Shown here: positions 54,360 through 64,000 of the stretch, piece by piece
How the letters are laid out: each line of letters starts with the position of its first letter
Numbering within the stretch: position 1 is the stretch's first letter
Source: Melampsora larici-populina 98AG31
Taxonomy: Eukaryota; Basidiomycota; Pucciniomycetes; Pucciniales; Melampsoraceae
Length of the DNA: 64,000 bases
Assembly (NCBI RefSeq): GCF_000204055.1
Contig: NW_006768769.1
Span: 197,907 to 261,906, forward strand
Reading direction: 5' to 3'
Translations under genes and position numbers: made by a program
The notes under the pieces: model-generated
The model's input: the letters and a program-made list of their open reading frames with translations, nothing else
The model's database searches: none
What the model was told of the DNA's origin: nothing

Positions 54360-57132
54360 TTATGGCACTGATGATAGGTAGTTTATTGATATTGATGAAG
54401 ACTAAGCAAGCAATGGCCAATATTAGTTAATGGTTCACAAGAATTATTGAAAATGGTTTGCATGCATACCTACTTTTCACAACACGTATGTTGAAGTGGA
54501 AAATGTGATACCAGGAAAATTTATTGAAAAGGGGAAAGTGGAAATAAAATGAAAAGACGATCGTGACAATGATCATGACTGCAGGACTTTTGAACCTGTT
54601 TGTGAAGCTCTTCTAAGCTCCAGTTGTGTCTGATAATATCAAACTTGTCTCAAAGCCTATCACATTATTTGATACAGGCCAATACTACCTAAGATTTAAT
54701 CCTTGCATATAGTTTTAAAACAACATCTCAAGGTTAATCTCACCTTCTTCACAAATACCTGTCTCATATTCTGACTATCTGTAGTACAGTGAGGGGTTTC
54801 AAGTTTAATTGTTTAAGGCACTTGTTGAACATCCAGACCTATTGTCCAAAAAAATTGTGTAAAACTCAGGTATCTCTAATTTGGGAAAACTAACAAAGAG
54901 GTAATTTTTGTCATGATGTGACAATGGGGTGGCAACCATAGAGATTCAAGTGGAGATTGTATGGAACTCTGTGGCACAAAATGGGTCACAATGGCTATTT
55001 GCCTTGCTGCAGCCCCAAAACTTTTTTATAATTGGTTTTCACTTGCAGTTTCTTCTTTGTTTGCTGAAATTCACACTTGGAAATTTTGGAATATCATTCT
55101 TACATTTTCCATTGAGTCTTGACACTGAGCCATGGGATGTAATTTGTATGTTCTAGACAAGCTACATATATTTACTTGTGATTTTGTCAGTCCATGGCTC
55201 TGTAGGCAGAGCTCAAGGCTGCCAAAGGGGGTACAGAACACTCCTCTCAACTCATGCAATTCCATTCTCTGAGTTTTCTAACTCTAAAGGTAAGATATGT
55301 TTATTTATTAACTTTATTTGTTAATATATAAACTGAGCCAAAAACATGTTTTATATGTTTTCTTGGCTCATCTTTGATCTTCAACCTTGGCCTATTACTA
55401 TGGCTGAGGTCAAAGCTTGTTCGGGGGAGCCCAGGCCCGGGAATTGGCCTTGTTTGTGTCACAGTATAATTCACCGCTGACGTCAGGCTGATCTTGCTGC
55501 CCAGCTGGGTGGGTGGGTGGATTTTGAGAATCTCCAACCGTGAGAACGGATTGTATCAATAAAGTTTTGGTCGAAGTAGGTATAGGGAGAGTTAGAGTTG
55601 TGTGTAGTACACTCTCAACTCTTCCCTGTGAAAAAACTCTGTTTGGAGTTATGGGTTTATACCTCCTCCGCTCAAAACTCTATCATGGACTCATATCCTA
55701 AGTCGTGCCTTTGTTAAGATTGGCAATCAAAAGGGGAAGAAGTTCATTAAATATGGTCAAATCAAGAGGATGACTGAGATAGACTGAGATATCAGTGATT
55801 ACTTGTATTGTAGGCAAGCTTGACAAGTAGGGGTGGTAAAGTGCCAGTTTACAAGATGATGGTTGAGGGATTTTGTGGCCCAGAACCAGTGTGCTAAGCT
55901 ACAACACACACAAGTCAATTTGGTCACCAAAACTGGCAAGTTGGCAAAGGCAAGCACTGTGAGCAAGGCTGTGGTTTGGCTTTTACAGCTGCTCAGTGAG
56001 CAGTGTGCAAGACAGAAGCCTGCTAGCATCAGCAATGCTTCAAAAATGTCTTCCCAAATTTCATCCTTCAGGTTTGAAGTGTCCCCAAATTTTTTGAAGG
56101 GAAAAAGACTTGAACTTAACAACATTCATGGACATTCGTGATAATACAAGTGTCCTTGAGTATTAGCGGTAAACAAACATGAAAACCCATCCTAAAAACC
56201 CATGGGCAAAACCCATGACAGCCCGATTGTTTTGTGGGTTTTGTCCAATGGGGAAGCGGAAAACCAATGGACAAAACCCCCAAAACAATTGGGTTGCCAT
56301 GGGTTTTGTCCATGGGTTTTTAGGTTGGGTGTTCAAGTTTGTGTGCTGCTATAGATCTGCATCAGAATCACAGTTCCTCTGTACCAGAATCACTGTTGAA
56401 ATATTTTGCTTCACAATTTCTCCCAAAATGGGGTGTTTTTTACATTTGAGCACTCCAATTGTGCTCGGGTAGATTAGGATTGACAGGCAGAGGTAGAGAA
56501 TGTGATAATATGTTGATGCTTCTGGAAAAGTATAGACTTGATCAAGTTATTTCTTCAACTGCTCATTGATTTGGGGGATATATTTTGAGGACAACTTGTT
56601 GGATTGATAAAGTCATGCAGCATGTTATAATGTCAAAGCTTTCAAAAGCCTGGCTGGCAGGGCTGCACATCGCTAATAAAATTTTTAAGAACTGTGATTT
56701 CCTTTGGAGGAGATCACAAGAGCTTGATTGGCAGTGAAGGCAAGTTTATTGTAAACTTGGGTAACTAAAAGCAAAGTTCAGAAAGGCTAAGTGAAGCTTA
56801 TGAATATGGTGGACAAAAAACAAGTATTTATTCTCATGGGAAGTGCACTGTGAACTTGGAGACAAAGAATCATATTCCAGGGGGTTGGAATCCTAGGTGC
56901 TATTGTTTGAAATGAAAATCATCAATTTGCATAAAAATTGGAACAAAACTATAGAAAGCAAGAATCAGATGTTCCATGCTAGAGGTCTTGTCACCAGTGG
57001 GGTTTGGCTTCTTCTTTCTGAAGCTATTGATTTTTTGCTTGGCTCATATGCCAGGCAGTGAAAGCCTCCATGTCTCTGTGATATGATCCTTGTCAGTGGT
57101 GTTGTTAAATCAAAATCAAAGAGAATGTAAAC
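54360..57132. other. Spacer between family copies A and B
   Basis: The first 860 or so bases (54360-55220) are upstream flank of copy A and match the flank of copy B (60172-61080). The last 750 or so (56380-57132) are downstream flank of copy B and match sequence near copies A and C. The middle (55260-55690) is unique to this spacer. On the minus strand it carries GGAGGTATAAACCC near 55660, an LTR-like promoter, but ends and target duplication are not evident. No gene recognised. Confidence 0.5.
56166..56349. mobile_element. 184-bp MITE related to the Harbinger-type element
   Basis: The ends are inverted over about 80 bases and flanked by TA (56164-56165, 56350-56351). The left end GCGGTAAACAAACATGAAAA followed by CCCATCCTAAAAACCCATG resembles the 14707 element's GCGGTACACAAAATTAAAAC followed by CCCATCAG, with the same AAAACCC repetition. 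It is therefore likely a non-autonomous relative that used that family's transposase. Confidence 0.75.
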
Positions 57133-60100
57133 TTACTCAAGGAGTTTTGACCAACTCAATGGTGTCTCACCAAGCAGAGCCTTAATTTCAAAATTGTAAT
57201 CATTTGGATGCAACTTTTTCAAGTTTGCTAAGTCATTATTCCAAGACTTGAGCAGACGAGGTAAGCAATGAAGTGGCACAGGGTTTCTTGAAACAACTTG
57301 AAATTGCCACAATACATTGAAGAGCTCATTAGGATCAGTGTAATCTAATGTAATCCTATGCTTATTCAAACACTGCCTATTGAGGTTCTGAGGGAGATTC
57401 TTCTCAAATTGAAAGTCTGCCCATTGTGAGAATATCCCTTGTAGGAACTCCCATGCACTCTTGAGTACCAACCTGAGTGTAACTACTGGGAGTTCATTCT
57501 GGTAGAGGACTCTTACAAGCCCTATGAAACCAACAGTCACTCTGTACTCAGCCAAACTGATGACCTTCACAATTTTTTCAACATTTTCATCAGCAGGCTT
57601 CCTATGTGATGACAATTTTTTAGCACCGGGTATCTTTACAGCATATGTTATATCATCATTCAGTATTCCATTTTGAAACTTCATCATATGTTCAAGTAAG
57701 GAAACAAAGAAATTGTGGACCTCTTGACACATATCAAATCCCACAGATGAGTGAAACTGTGCAGAATAGGATAGAAACTTGTAGATTTTGTACCAGCTTC
57801 CTTCTGATCCACAAGGTGACATTGTATATTTCCCAGACAATTTTACTCCCCTGAACGCAATGTTCCTAATCTCTCCTCTTCCATAAAACCCACCATGGAT
57901 ATATTTCAAGTGAGAGTCATGGAAGACTTTGATCTCTGAACGGTACCATGACAAATGCTTTGCATTAATTTTTGAGGTTGTTTGTTGATCATCCCATCTA
58001 TTCATAAGATGATATATTGAATCAACTGCCAGTTCTGCATGTCTTGAAAGGCGACTTAGGTAATGGAACCATAAGATTGGGTCTTTCCAGTCAGGTTTGT
58101 TGAAATCCTTTCTCTTCACCTGGTTTTCATTCTTGTCATTTACATTCAAGTTCCTCCATTCCTCAAAATGGAGTTTGAGAAATTCCCAACCCTCTTTCAA
58201 AAGGATTTCTAGCGATAACTGGTCACCTCCATTGTTTGCAAAGACTCCAATGATCCCCAGAAAGCACATTGTGATTTTCAGGTGAGAAAGCTTGATTGCT
58301 AGATTAATTAGCTCCACTGCTGATTTTTCCTCACTATTATTTTGGATCATCTCCTTGTGTAGTTTCTCAAACCAAACTGTTGTCTCATAACACAAAACTG
58401 GTGACATATTAACCATGAAGGCACCAATACGCTGCAGGGCTAAAATCAGTTGATTTGATGTGACTCTTGAAGACCCTGGGGACATTAATTTTTCTGCAAA
58501 TACCAAGCCAATTACACTGGCTGAATGGCTGGGGTTGAGTTTTTCCTTTATTCCCATTGGATCATGGTTTCCGATACTTATAGAGCCCTTTGGCATGCAT
58601 TTTATTTCTGGTGGTATATTGATTGCTTCCACAAGTGATGTACTGGCTGCTATGTCATTTCCACTTGAATGGGTATTTCCTTTAAGAACATGAATATCAA
58701 TGAAATCTGATGGTGAGGGTGATGCTCTTGTGGCATTTTCTGTCTCCTCTTCTCTTGTCAATCCTTTGAGCAATAATCTTCCATCAATATCAGCTTGATG
58801 ACTGAGAGAATTTATGTGTAAATTTTCCACACCCATGTTGTACTTTTCCATCCAAAGATCCCTTGGGAGATTTTTCACTGGATATGATGGATCTTGAATT
58901 GAATCCCCAAGTACTCTTGAACCCTTTGATACAGATGCTTGCAAACAGGTTCGAGTAAGAGAAGTAAAGCTAAGAATTTTTGCATTCATTGGGCTGTTGA
59001 TTTCATCAATGGTAGTGCAGGTGGGTTTGAATTCATTATGTGGATGAAAGTTGAATTGGCTTTTCTCAAAACAGCCATGGAGGTTGGTGTGTGAAGACAA
59101 AGATTCATACTGGGCACTTTGGCTCTCCTGGAAAAATTGTCTTTTTCCATCTATATTTGAAGGGTTTTTAATCATGTTATTCAGAGTATATGGTTGTTTT
59201 GATATTGAATCTTGCAGGCAGCTTTGAACTTGAGGAGTGACACTTTGAGCCATATCCATTTCAATAGCCCTCCCTTTTCCAGGCAGAGAATACTCCTGGC
59301 TGTCAATGATAGAGGAACACATATTTTCAAGTCCTGTATGTGGATCACAGTTTACTTTTAATGGATCCAAAAAGCTGTAGAGGGCCATGTTTGGAAAATC
59401 AGGGCTGTCTTGAGTTTCCTGAAGCTTTTTTTCTGCCTCAAATCTCTCTGCAGGATCTGGAAGCAAGTAGCCTATGTTGTTTGATTCTTGTGATATTGAA
59501 GCTTGATGGTGAGGTGGAGATATATAAGGAGCATATTGAGGAGTTTCAAAGTATGTACAGCCCTCCAAAATTGGTACTAGGTTTTTGCGCTTGTCATGGA
59601 TGTTATAACCCGTGAGTTTGGGCTTTTTATAGGGTTGTAAGGTTTCTATATCTGAGTCCAAAAGTTTGTACAGGTCTGTTTTTGAAGTTGAAGTTTCATG
59701 GATCATATCTTTTCTTTGCTGTATGGTTTTTTCTATTTCCCACACAGGGTTTCCTAGGCAAGAATCTAGTGGATCAGGTTGTGAAAACATTTGTAGGTGA
59801 CTATAAGCATTCCAGTATGTATCAAGATTATTGTATAAACTTTCATGTTGGGATGATTGGTGTCCTTGATATCCTTCTTCAAAATAAGAAAATGGTTTGT
59901 TTTGATCATCAATTTGCAATATGTAAGGACTCAAATCATCATGGGTGATATAGTTTATTATTTCATCTTGGTTCAATTCATCCAATTGCAAGAGATTTTG
60001 GCTTGGTGGTGTATTCAAATGTGGCCAGTTCACATCTTGAAGAAGACTGTCCCCAAGCCCCATATCTCCTTCTTCAAACCATTGTACAGTACTCAGTGGA

Positions 60101-60171
60101 GTGGTGTTAGATTGAAGTGCTGAGTTTGATCTCATCAATAGAAATGCCTTCCAAATGATCTTCCACATCAT
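57133..60171 (-). CDS. Tandem family copy B: large protein of unknown function with two-fold repeat
   Basis: An intronless 1012-aa ORF from ATG 60171 (MMWKIIWKAFLLMRSNSALQ) to 57133. The first 20 residues are weakly hydrophobic, a doubtful signal peptide. Residues 30-560 are Ser/Asn/Gln-rich and look disordered. From about 585 to the end two related units are visible. Unit 1 (about 585-728) has KITMCFLGIIGVF, LKEGWEFLKLHFEEW and DPILWFHYL...RWDD. Unit 2 (about 806-977) has RVTVGFIGLVRVL, LKSAWEFLQGIFSQW and DPNELFNVLW...SWNND. Between them lies IHGGFYGRGEIRNIAF. I do not recognise the family and assign no function. It is the only complete member of the three tandem copies here. Copies A and C preserve the same frames, which supports it being a real gene. 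Confidence 0.8.
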   Translation of the reverse strand: MMWKIIWKAFLLMRSNSALQSNTTPLSTVQWFEEGDMGLGDSLLQDVNWPHLNTPPSQNLLQLDELNQDEIINYITHDDLSPYILQIDDQNKPFSYFEEGYQGHQSSQHESLYNNLDTYWNAYSHLQMFSQPDPLDSCLGNPVWEIEKTIQQRKDMIHETSTSKTDLYKLLDSDIETLQPYKKPKLTGYNIHDKRKNLVPILEGCTYFETPQYAPYISPPHHQASISQESNNIGYLLPDPAERFEAEKKLQETQDSPDFPNMALYSFLDPLKVNCDPHTGLENMCSSIIDSQEYSLPGKGRAIEMDMAQSVTPQVQSCLQDSISKQPYTLNNMIKNPSNIDGKRQFFQESQSAQYESLSSHTNLHGCFEKSQFNFHPHNEFKPTCTTIDEINSPMNAKILSFTSLTRTCLQASVSKGSRVLGDSIQDPSYPVKNLPRDLWMEKYNMGVENLHINSLSHQADIDGRLLLKGLTREEETENATRASPSPSDFIDIHVLKGNTHSSGNDIAASTSLVEAINIPPEIKCMPKGSISIGNHDPMGIKEKLNPSHSASVIGLVFAEKLMSPGSSRVTSNQLILALQRIGAFMVNMSPVLCYETTVWFEKLHKEMIQNNSEEKSAVELINLAIKLSHLKITMCFLGIIGVFANNGGDQLSLEILLKEGWEFLKLHFEEWRNLNVNDKNENQVKRKDFNKPDWKDPILWFHYLSRLSRHAELAVDSIYHLMNRWDDQQTTSKINAKHLSWYRSEIKVFHDSHLKYIHGGFYGRGEIRNIAFRGVKLSGKYTMSPCGSEGSWYKIYKFLSYSAQFHSSVGFDMCQEVHNFFVSLLEHMMKFQNGILNDDITYAVKIPGAKKLSSHRKPADENVEKIVKVISLAEYRVTVGFIGLVRVLYQNELPVVTLRLVLKSAWEFLQGIFSQWADFQFEKNLPQNLNRQCLNKHRITLDYTDPNELFNVLWQFQVVSRNPVPLHCLPRLLKSWNNDLANLKKLHPNDYNFEIKALLGETPLSWSKLLE

Positions 60172-63100
60172 ATGTCACAACTCTTGTCAGACATTTATGG
60201 CACCAATGAAGTTATTCTATTGATATTGATGTAGACTAAGTAAATGGCCAAGATTAGTCAATGAATAGAAAGATTATTAAATGGGGTTTGAATAACTACC
60301 TTGCACAACACATATGTTGAACTGGAAAGTGTGATGATGGGAATATTTTATAAAAAGGGCAAAGTGAACATAAGTCAAAAAGGATATTATTAGCAGGGCA
60401 TTGATCATGACCACAGTGACTTTTTACTGGTTTGTGAAACTCCATGCTACACTGTGGTTGTGTCTGATATTATCTGGCTTGTTTCAAAGCCTATCTCAGT
60501 ATGTGATACAGTCTGAGCTACCTTTATTCTGTTATGTGTATACAGTTTTGAACAACGTCTCATGATCAACTTCAATTGTGTCACAAATGTCTGTCTCATA
60601 TCCTGACTATCTGCAGTATAGTAAAGGAATTTAAGTTTAATCATTTCTTGTGCACTTTTCAACAATTCTGATCAGTTTTACAAAATAAATCTCTGCACAA
60701 CCAAGTTATGTCTAATTTGGGACACCTTAAAAGGGGGTTCTTTTTGTCTTATTGTTAAAAGGGGGTGTCAACTGTAGAGATTCAAGTGGACATTCTACAG
60801 AACTGGTCTCAAAAGGGCTATGCATTGTTCTAGACCCAAATACAGAGGTTTTGGTCCCGTATTTGAGTTTTCCCTGTAGGTTCACACCTGGCAATTTTGA
60901 GATATGATCTTTGCGCTTTTCATTGTCATCACAACACCTCTTGCACTCCACATTAAGTTAATCTTGACACTGTGCAATGGTGGTGCAATGAGGTGTAATC
61001 TTTGATTTTTGGAGAAGTTACATATATTTACATGTGAGTTTGTTAGTCAGTGGTTCTGTCCACAGGGCTCAGGTAGTGTTACTCTGATCTGTAAGGTTCT
61101 CGAAACATGATTAGAATCTGTGACCAGTTATTCAAAAGGTAATAAAACAGATGATACCTTGAAGATTTGATGGTTTCTCTAAAGAGTTCAAATCAAATGT
61201 AGATATGATTCTTGTTGAATAGTTTGAGTCAAGTATTTGATGATCAATATTTGGATTGATTAGGACTAAAATCTCAGGTCAAGTAAGAGTCAATTCAATT
61301 TGATTCAAAGTCGAAGTTGATCTTAAATTAATAAGTTGGGAATTTAATCTTTTTTGAGTTGAATCAACTTCAAGATGGATTTAGCTTTGTTGAGTAAAGA
61401 TTGAAATCAATATAATTTTAATGAATTTAAAAAGATAAATTGCAATATTTGTTTGATATTTCAAAATGTAGTTTCAATAGATTTGTGTTGATTGAATCAA
61501 GAGATGAATTGATAGGAGGTAAATGATGATTTGGTTTGATGATTGAAGTTGGTTACTGTTAGATTGAAATGGTGAAAGAAGAGTGAGCAAAGTCAAATTT
61601 GGATCATATCCACCCTGGATCACAGGACCAGTAAGAATGATTTTCCCTGTACCCACATTATGGCCCAATGTCATGTTGTGGGTTGTCAATCAGCAATGGT
61701 TTCCATTATGTTTTTAACCCAACACTTGATTTGGTCTCTCACTGTTCAATCAGATTTGGTCACTTGACTGCGCAAACTGAGCTTTGGAGGGCCTGAGATG
61801 ACCTGAGCAGATGGCCAGCCCTCCCTCAGGCTTCTTGGATAAGCAACAAATCCTGAGGAAGACATAAGTCATTTGCTAAGACCATATTGAATTTTTAATC
61901 CAATGATGAGCTGGAAGAACACAGGAGGAAGATGGGAAGAAATCTGGAAACAATCAGGAAGAAAGCTTGGATAAATGTCCAAAATCTCTATGCTCACCTC
62001 TATGTGAGCTCTTTTCCCCCATGTGATTCATGCTTATCCATCTGGCTGTGTGTACAGATCTGTATAAGAATTGCAGTCTATCTGTACCAGAATCATTGTT
62101 CAAGATTTTAATTCAAAATTCCTTTGAAAATTTGATGTTTTTAGATTTCAACACTCCTATTGGTCTTGGGAAGATTGAGATTAACAGGCAGAGGAGCACA
62201 TGATAATATGTTGATGCTCTTGGTTAATTTCAGAATTGATCAAGTTATGTCTTCAAATTCCCATTGGATTGGGAGTAAACATTTGAGAAATAATAATGAA
62301 AGTCATTGGCTATATCATAAGAAGCTTGTGTGAGCCCAGCTTGCAGTGCTGCACATACAAAATTGGCAAGAATTGCCCTTGGGGTGATTTTTATTGGAGG
62401 CAAGCCCAGTATCTTTAGTGGCAATGAGGGCTCTTTTTTTGCAGACTTGGCTAACCAAAAGAAACGTTCAGACAGGCTACAAGAATCCACTATGGTTGTG
62501 TTATATGGGTGTGTTAACAACATGATTTGGTGTCATTTCAAAGCTAAATTATACACAGGTCCATAGTGTACCTGTTATAATAGACTTGCGGTCCATAGGT
62601 ATGCATCAAATCATGCTTCAAGCTTGTGTAAATCTGCAAAAGACTAAAACAAGACTTAGCATAAACTGTTGGTGCATCAAATTGGTCAACAGTCATGCAT
62701 CTGCACCCATCAAGCTCTGCACTCATGACTTTCACTCCACATATTCCCTCTGGCCTTACAATTTCAGTATCTCAATAGTTTCTGCTTACTTGTGACTTGC
62801 TAAGAAACTTGAAAAAAATGTAAAAAAGTGCTCTTGCACAATTGATCTTGCTAGGATCAAACAAAAGGTTAGAAAGCTTGTTGCTCATTGTCAACATTTG
62901 AAGCCTTCAGTTTGATTTTGTCTGGTCATCAAGGTGGTCATGGCAGGAAAGTGAGTTGGATTTGGTGTGTAAGATACTTTGATCTGGGTCTTGAAGTTTC
63001 CATAGTGTGTAAAGTGTTTTAAGAATAGATTATTGTAGTGAAATCATATGTTACATCATCCCATAGTGGCTTTAGGCTCACAACAATTTAGTTACTACAT

Positions 63101-63555
63101 GCATGGTTAATTTTGGTGGTCAGGACCACAACTTTTACAATTTAACACTGAACCATAGTGGAAGCTCTGACTTAAATGTATTGAAATGGCACAAAAAAAA
63201 CAAGTAGGTATTTTCATGGCAAGTGCAATGTCAAATTTGGGACAAAGATTCATCATTTTGTGTTTCCAAAGGGAGTGGGAATCCCAGTTTCTGTTGTTTG
63301 AATTGAAAATGATTGGTTTGCACAAAAATTGGAACAAAACTATAGGAATCAAGACGTTCAGGCTTAGAAGGCTTGGTGCCAGTGGGATTTATTTTATTCT
63401 TCATGAAGCTATTAAGTTTTTGCTTGGCACATGTTCCAGGTGGTGAAAGTGTCCATGTCTCTGTGATATTGATACTTGTCAGTGGTTTGTTGAATACTGA
63501 GGTGGGTTACTGAGAGAATGAAGCGATATTGGTGGAGGTCTAAGGAAAAGAAAAC
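60172..63555. other. Spacer between family copies B and C
   Basis: Bases 60172-61080 match the upstream flank of copy A. 62040-62240 and 63120-63555 match the downstream flanks of copies A and B (for example CCAGTGGG...TTTTTGCTTGG...GGTGAAAG). The interior 61090-61600 is AT-rich with TTGATT/AATCAA words. No gene recognised; the ORF near 62245-62523 has no recognisable content. Confidence 0.5.
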
Positions 63556-64000
63556 TCACTTGAAAAGTCTTGACCAACTTGATGGTGTCTCACCAAGTAG
63601 ATTCTTGATCTCAAAATTAAAATTGTTTGGATGCAACTTTTTCAAGTTTGCTAAATCAATGTTCCAAGACTTCAACAGGTGTGGTAAGCACTGTAGTGGT
63701 ACAGGATTTGTTGCAACAACTCTGAATTGCCACAATACATTGAAGAGCTCATTAGGATCAGTGTAATCTAGTGCAATCCTGTGCTTAATCATACCCTGCC
63801 TATTTAGATTCTGAGGAATATTTTCTTTGAATTGAAAGTCCTCCCATTGTGAAAATATCCCTTTTAGAAACTCCCAGGCACTCTTGATGACCAACCTGAG
63901 TGTAACTACTGGGAGTTCATTCTGGTAGAGGACTCTCACAAGCCCTATGAAGCCGACAGTTACTCTGTACTCAGCCATACTGATGACCTTGACAATTTTT
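63556..64000 (-). CDS. Tandem family copy C (3' part only, cut by window end)
   Basis: The last 148 or so codons of a third copy, reading KIVKVISMAEYRVTVGFIGL through LKSAWEFLKGIFSQW and ending in SSWSRLFK at 63556. It covers most of repeat unit 2 of copy B and its tail, with substitutions but no frame damage. The gene continues beyond base 64000, so whether it is intact cannot be judged. Confidence 0.75.
   Translation of the reverse strand, partial: KIVKVISMAEYRVTVGFIGLVRVLYQNELPVVTLRLVIKSAWEFLKGIFSQWEDFQFKENIPQNLNRQGMIKHRIALDYTDPNELFNVLWQFRVVATNPVPLQCLPHLLKSWNIDLANLKKLHPNNFNFEIKNLLGETPSSWSRLFK

Larger units (their letters stand above)
50500..64000 (-). repeat. Tandem duplication array with ~6.1-6.4 kb period
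   Basis: Copies A, B and C end at 50997, 57133 and 63556, giving spacings of 6136 and 6423 bp. Homology covers the genes, their downstream flanks (a block with GTCACCAGTGGGGTT and CCTCCATGTCTCTGTGA) and at least 900 bp upstream. The duplicated unit is therefore larger than the gene. Differences in spacing come from the truncated retroelement in A, the MITE at 56166 and other spacer insertions. Confidence 0.85.

Noticed and set aside
60447..60951. Minus-strand ORFs upstream of copy B
   Set aside because: Short, without domains, and located in the duplicated flank where copy A's equivalent is not open.

Overview
The window looks like chromosomal DNA of a basidiomycete fungus of the Pucciniomycotina, most probably a rust (Pucciniales). 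The evidence is AT-rich sequence, multi-exon genes with short GT-AG introns, a fatty-acid synthase beta subunit that stops after the acetyltransferase and enoyl-reductase domains (a split I associate with Pucciniomycotina), and a dense mixture of transposon orders. I see no rRNA, tRNA or CRISPR array. All exon joins are read by eye from GT/AG borders, frame and homology.

Only a few loci are host-like. Two paralogous Ras-type GTPase genes share identical intron positions and lie in opposite orientation about 32 kb apart (1473-2919 on +, 34608-36041 on -). In both, the last intron's donor lies over an apparent stop codon, and the next exon ends in a CaaX box. A ten-exon FAS1 gene occupies 38670-43240. 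The right end (50997-64000) is a tandem array of three copies (A, B, C, all on -) of a large protein family I do not recognise. Copy B (1012 aa) is intact and has an internal two-fold repeat. Copy A is broken by a retrotransposon fragment. Copy C runs off the window.

The rest is transposon-dominated. From left to right: a foldback repeat (1-975); a young Copia element with 445-bp LTRs and a 5-bp target duplication (3140-8571); a non-autonomous Mutator-like element with about 195-bp inverted repeats and a 9-bp duplication (10285-10987); LTR-like and tandem-repeat debris (11178-13080); a hAT-like remnant (13367-14215); a two-gene Harbinger-type element (14707-18786); a hAT element (21175-30836) invaded by a 4059-bp Helitron (23191-27249) and a 1358-bp solo LTR (28433-29790); a CACTA-type foldback element with its own 104-bp insertion (32677-33596); and a tyrosine-recombinase (DIRS-order) retroelement (43751-49520), followed by a run of six small hairpins and two tiny inverted-repeat elements.

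Several transposase genes carry isolated in-frame TGA codons in otherwise conserved sequence. The hAT and Harbinger elements therefore look recently dead, while the Copia element has near-identical LTRs. Intergenic stretches with nothing recognisable are listed as such.
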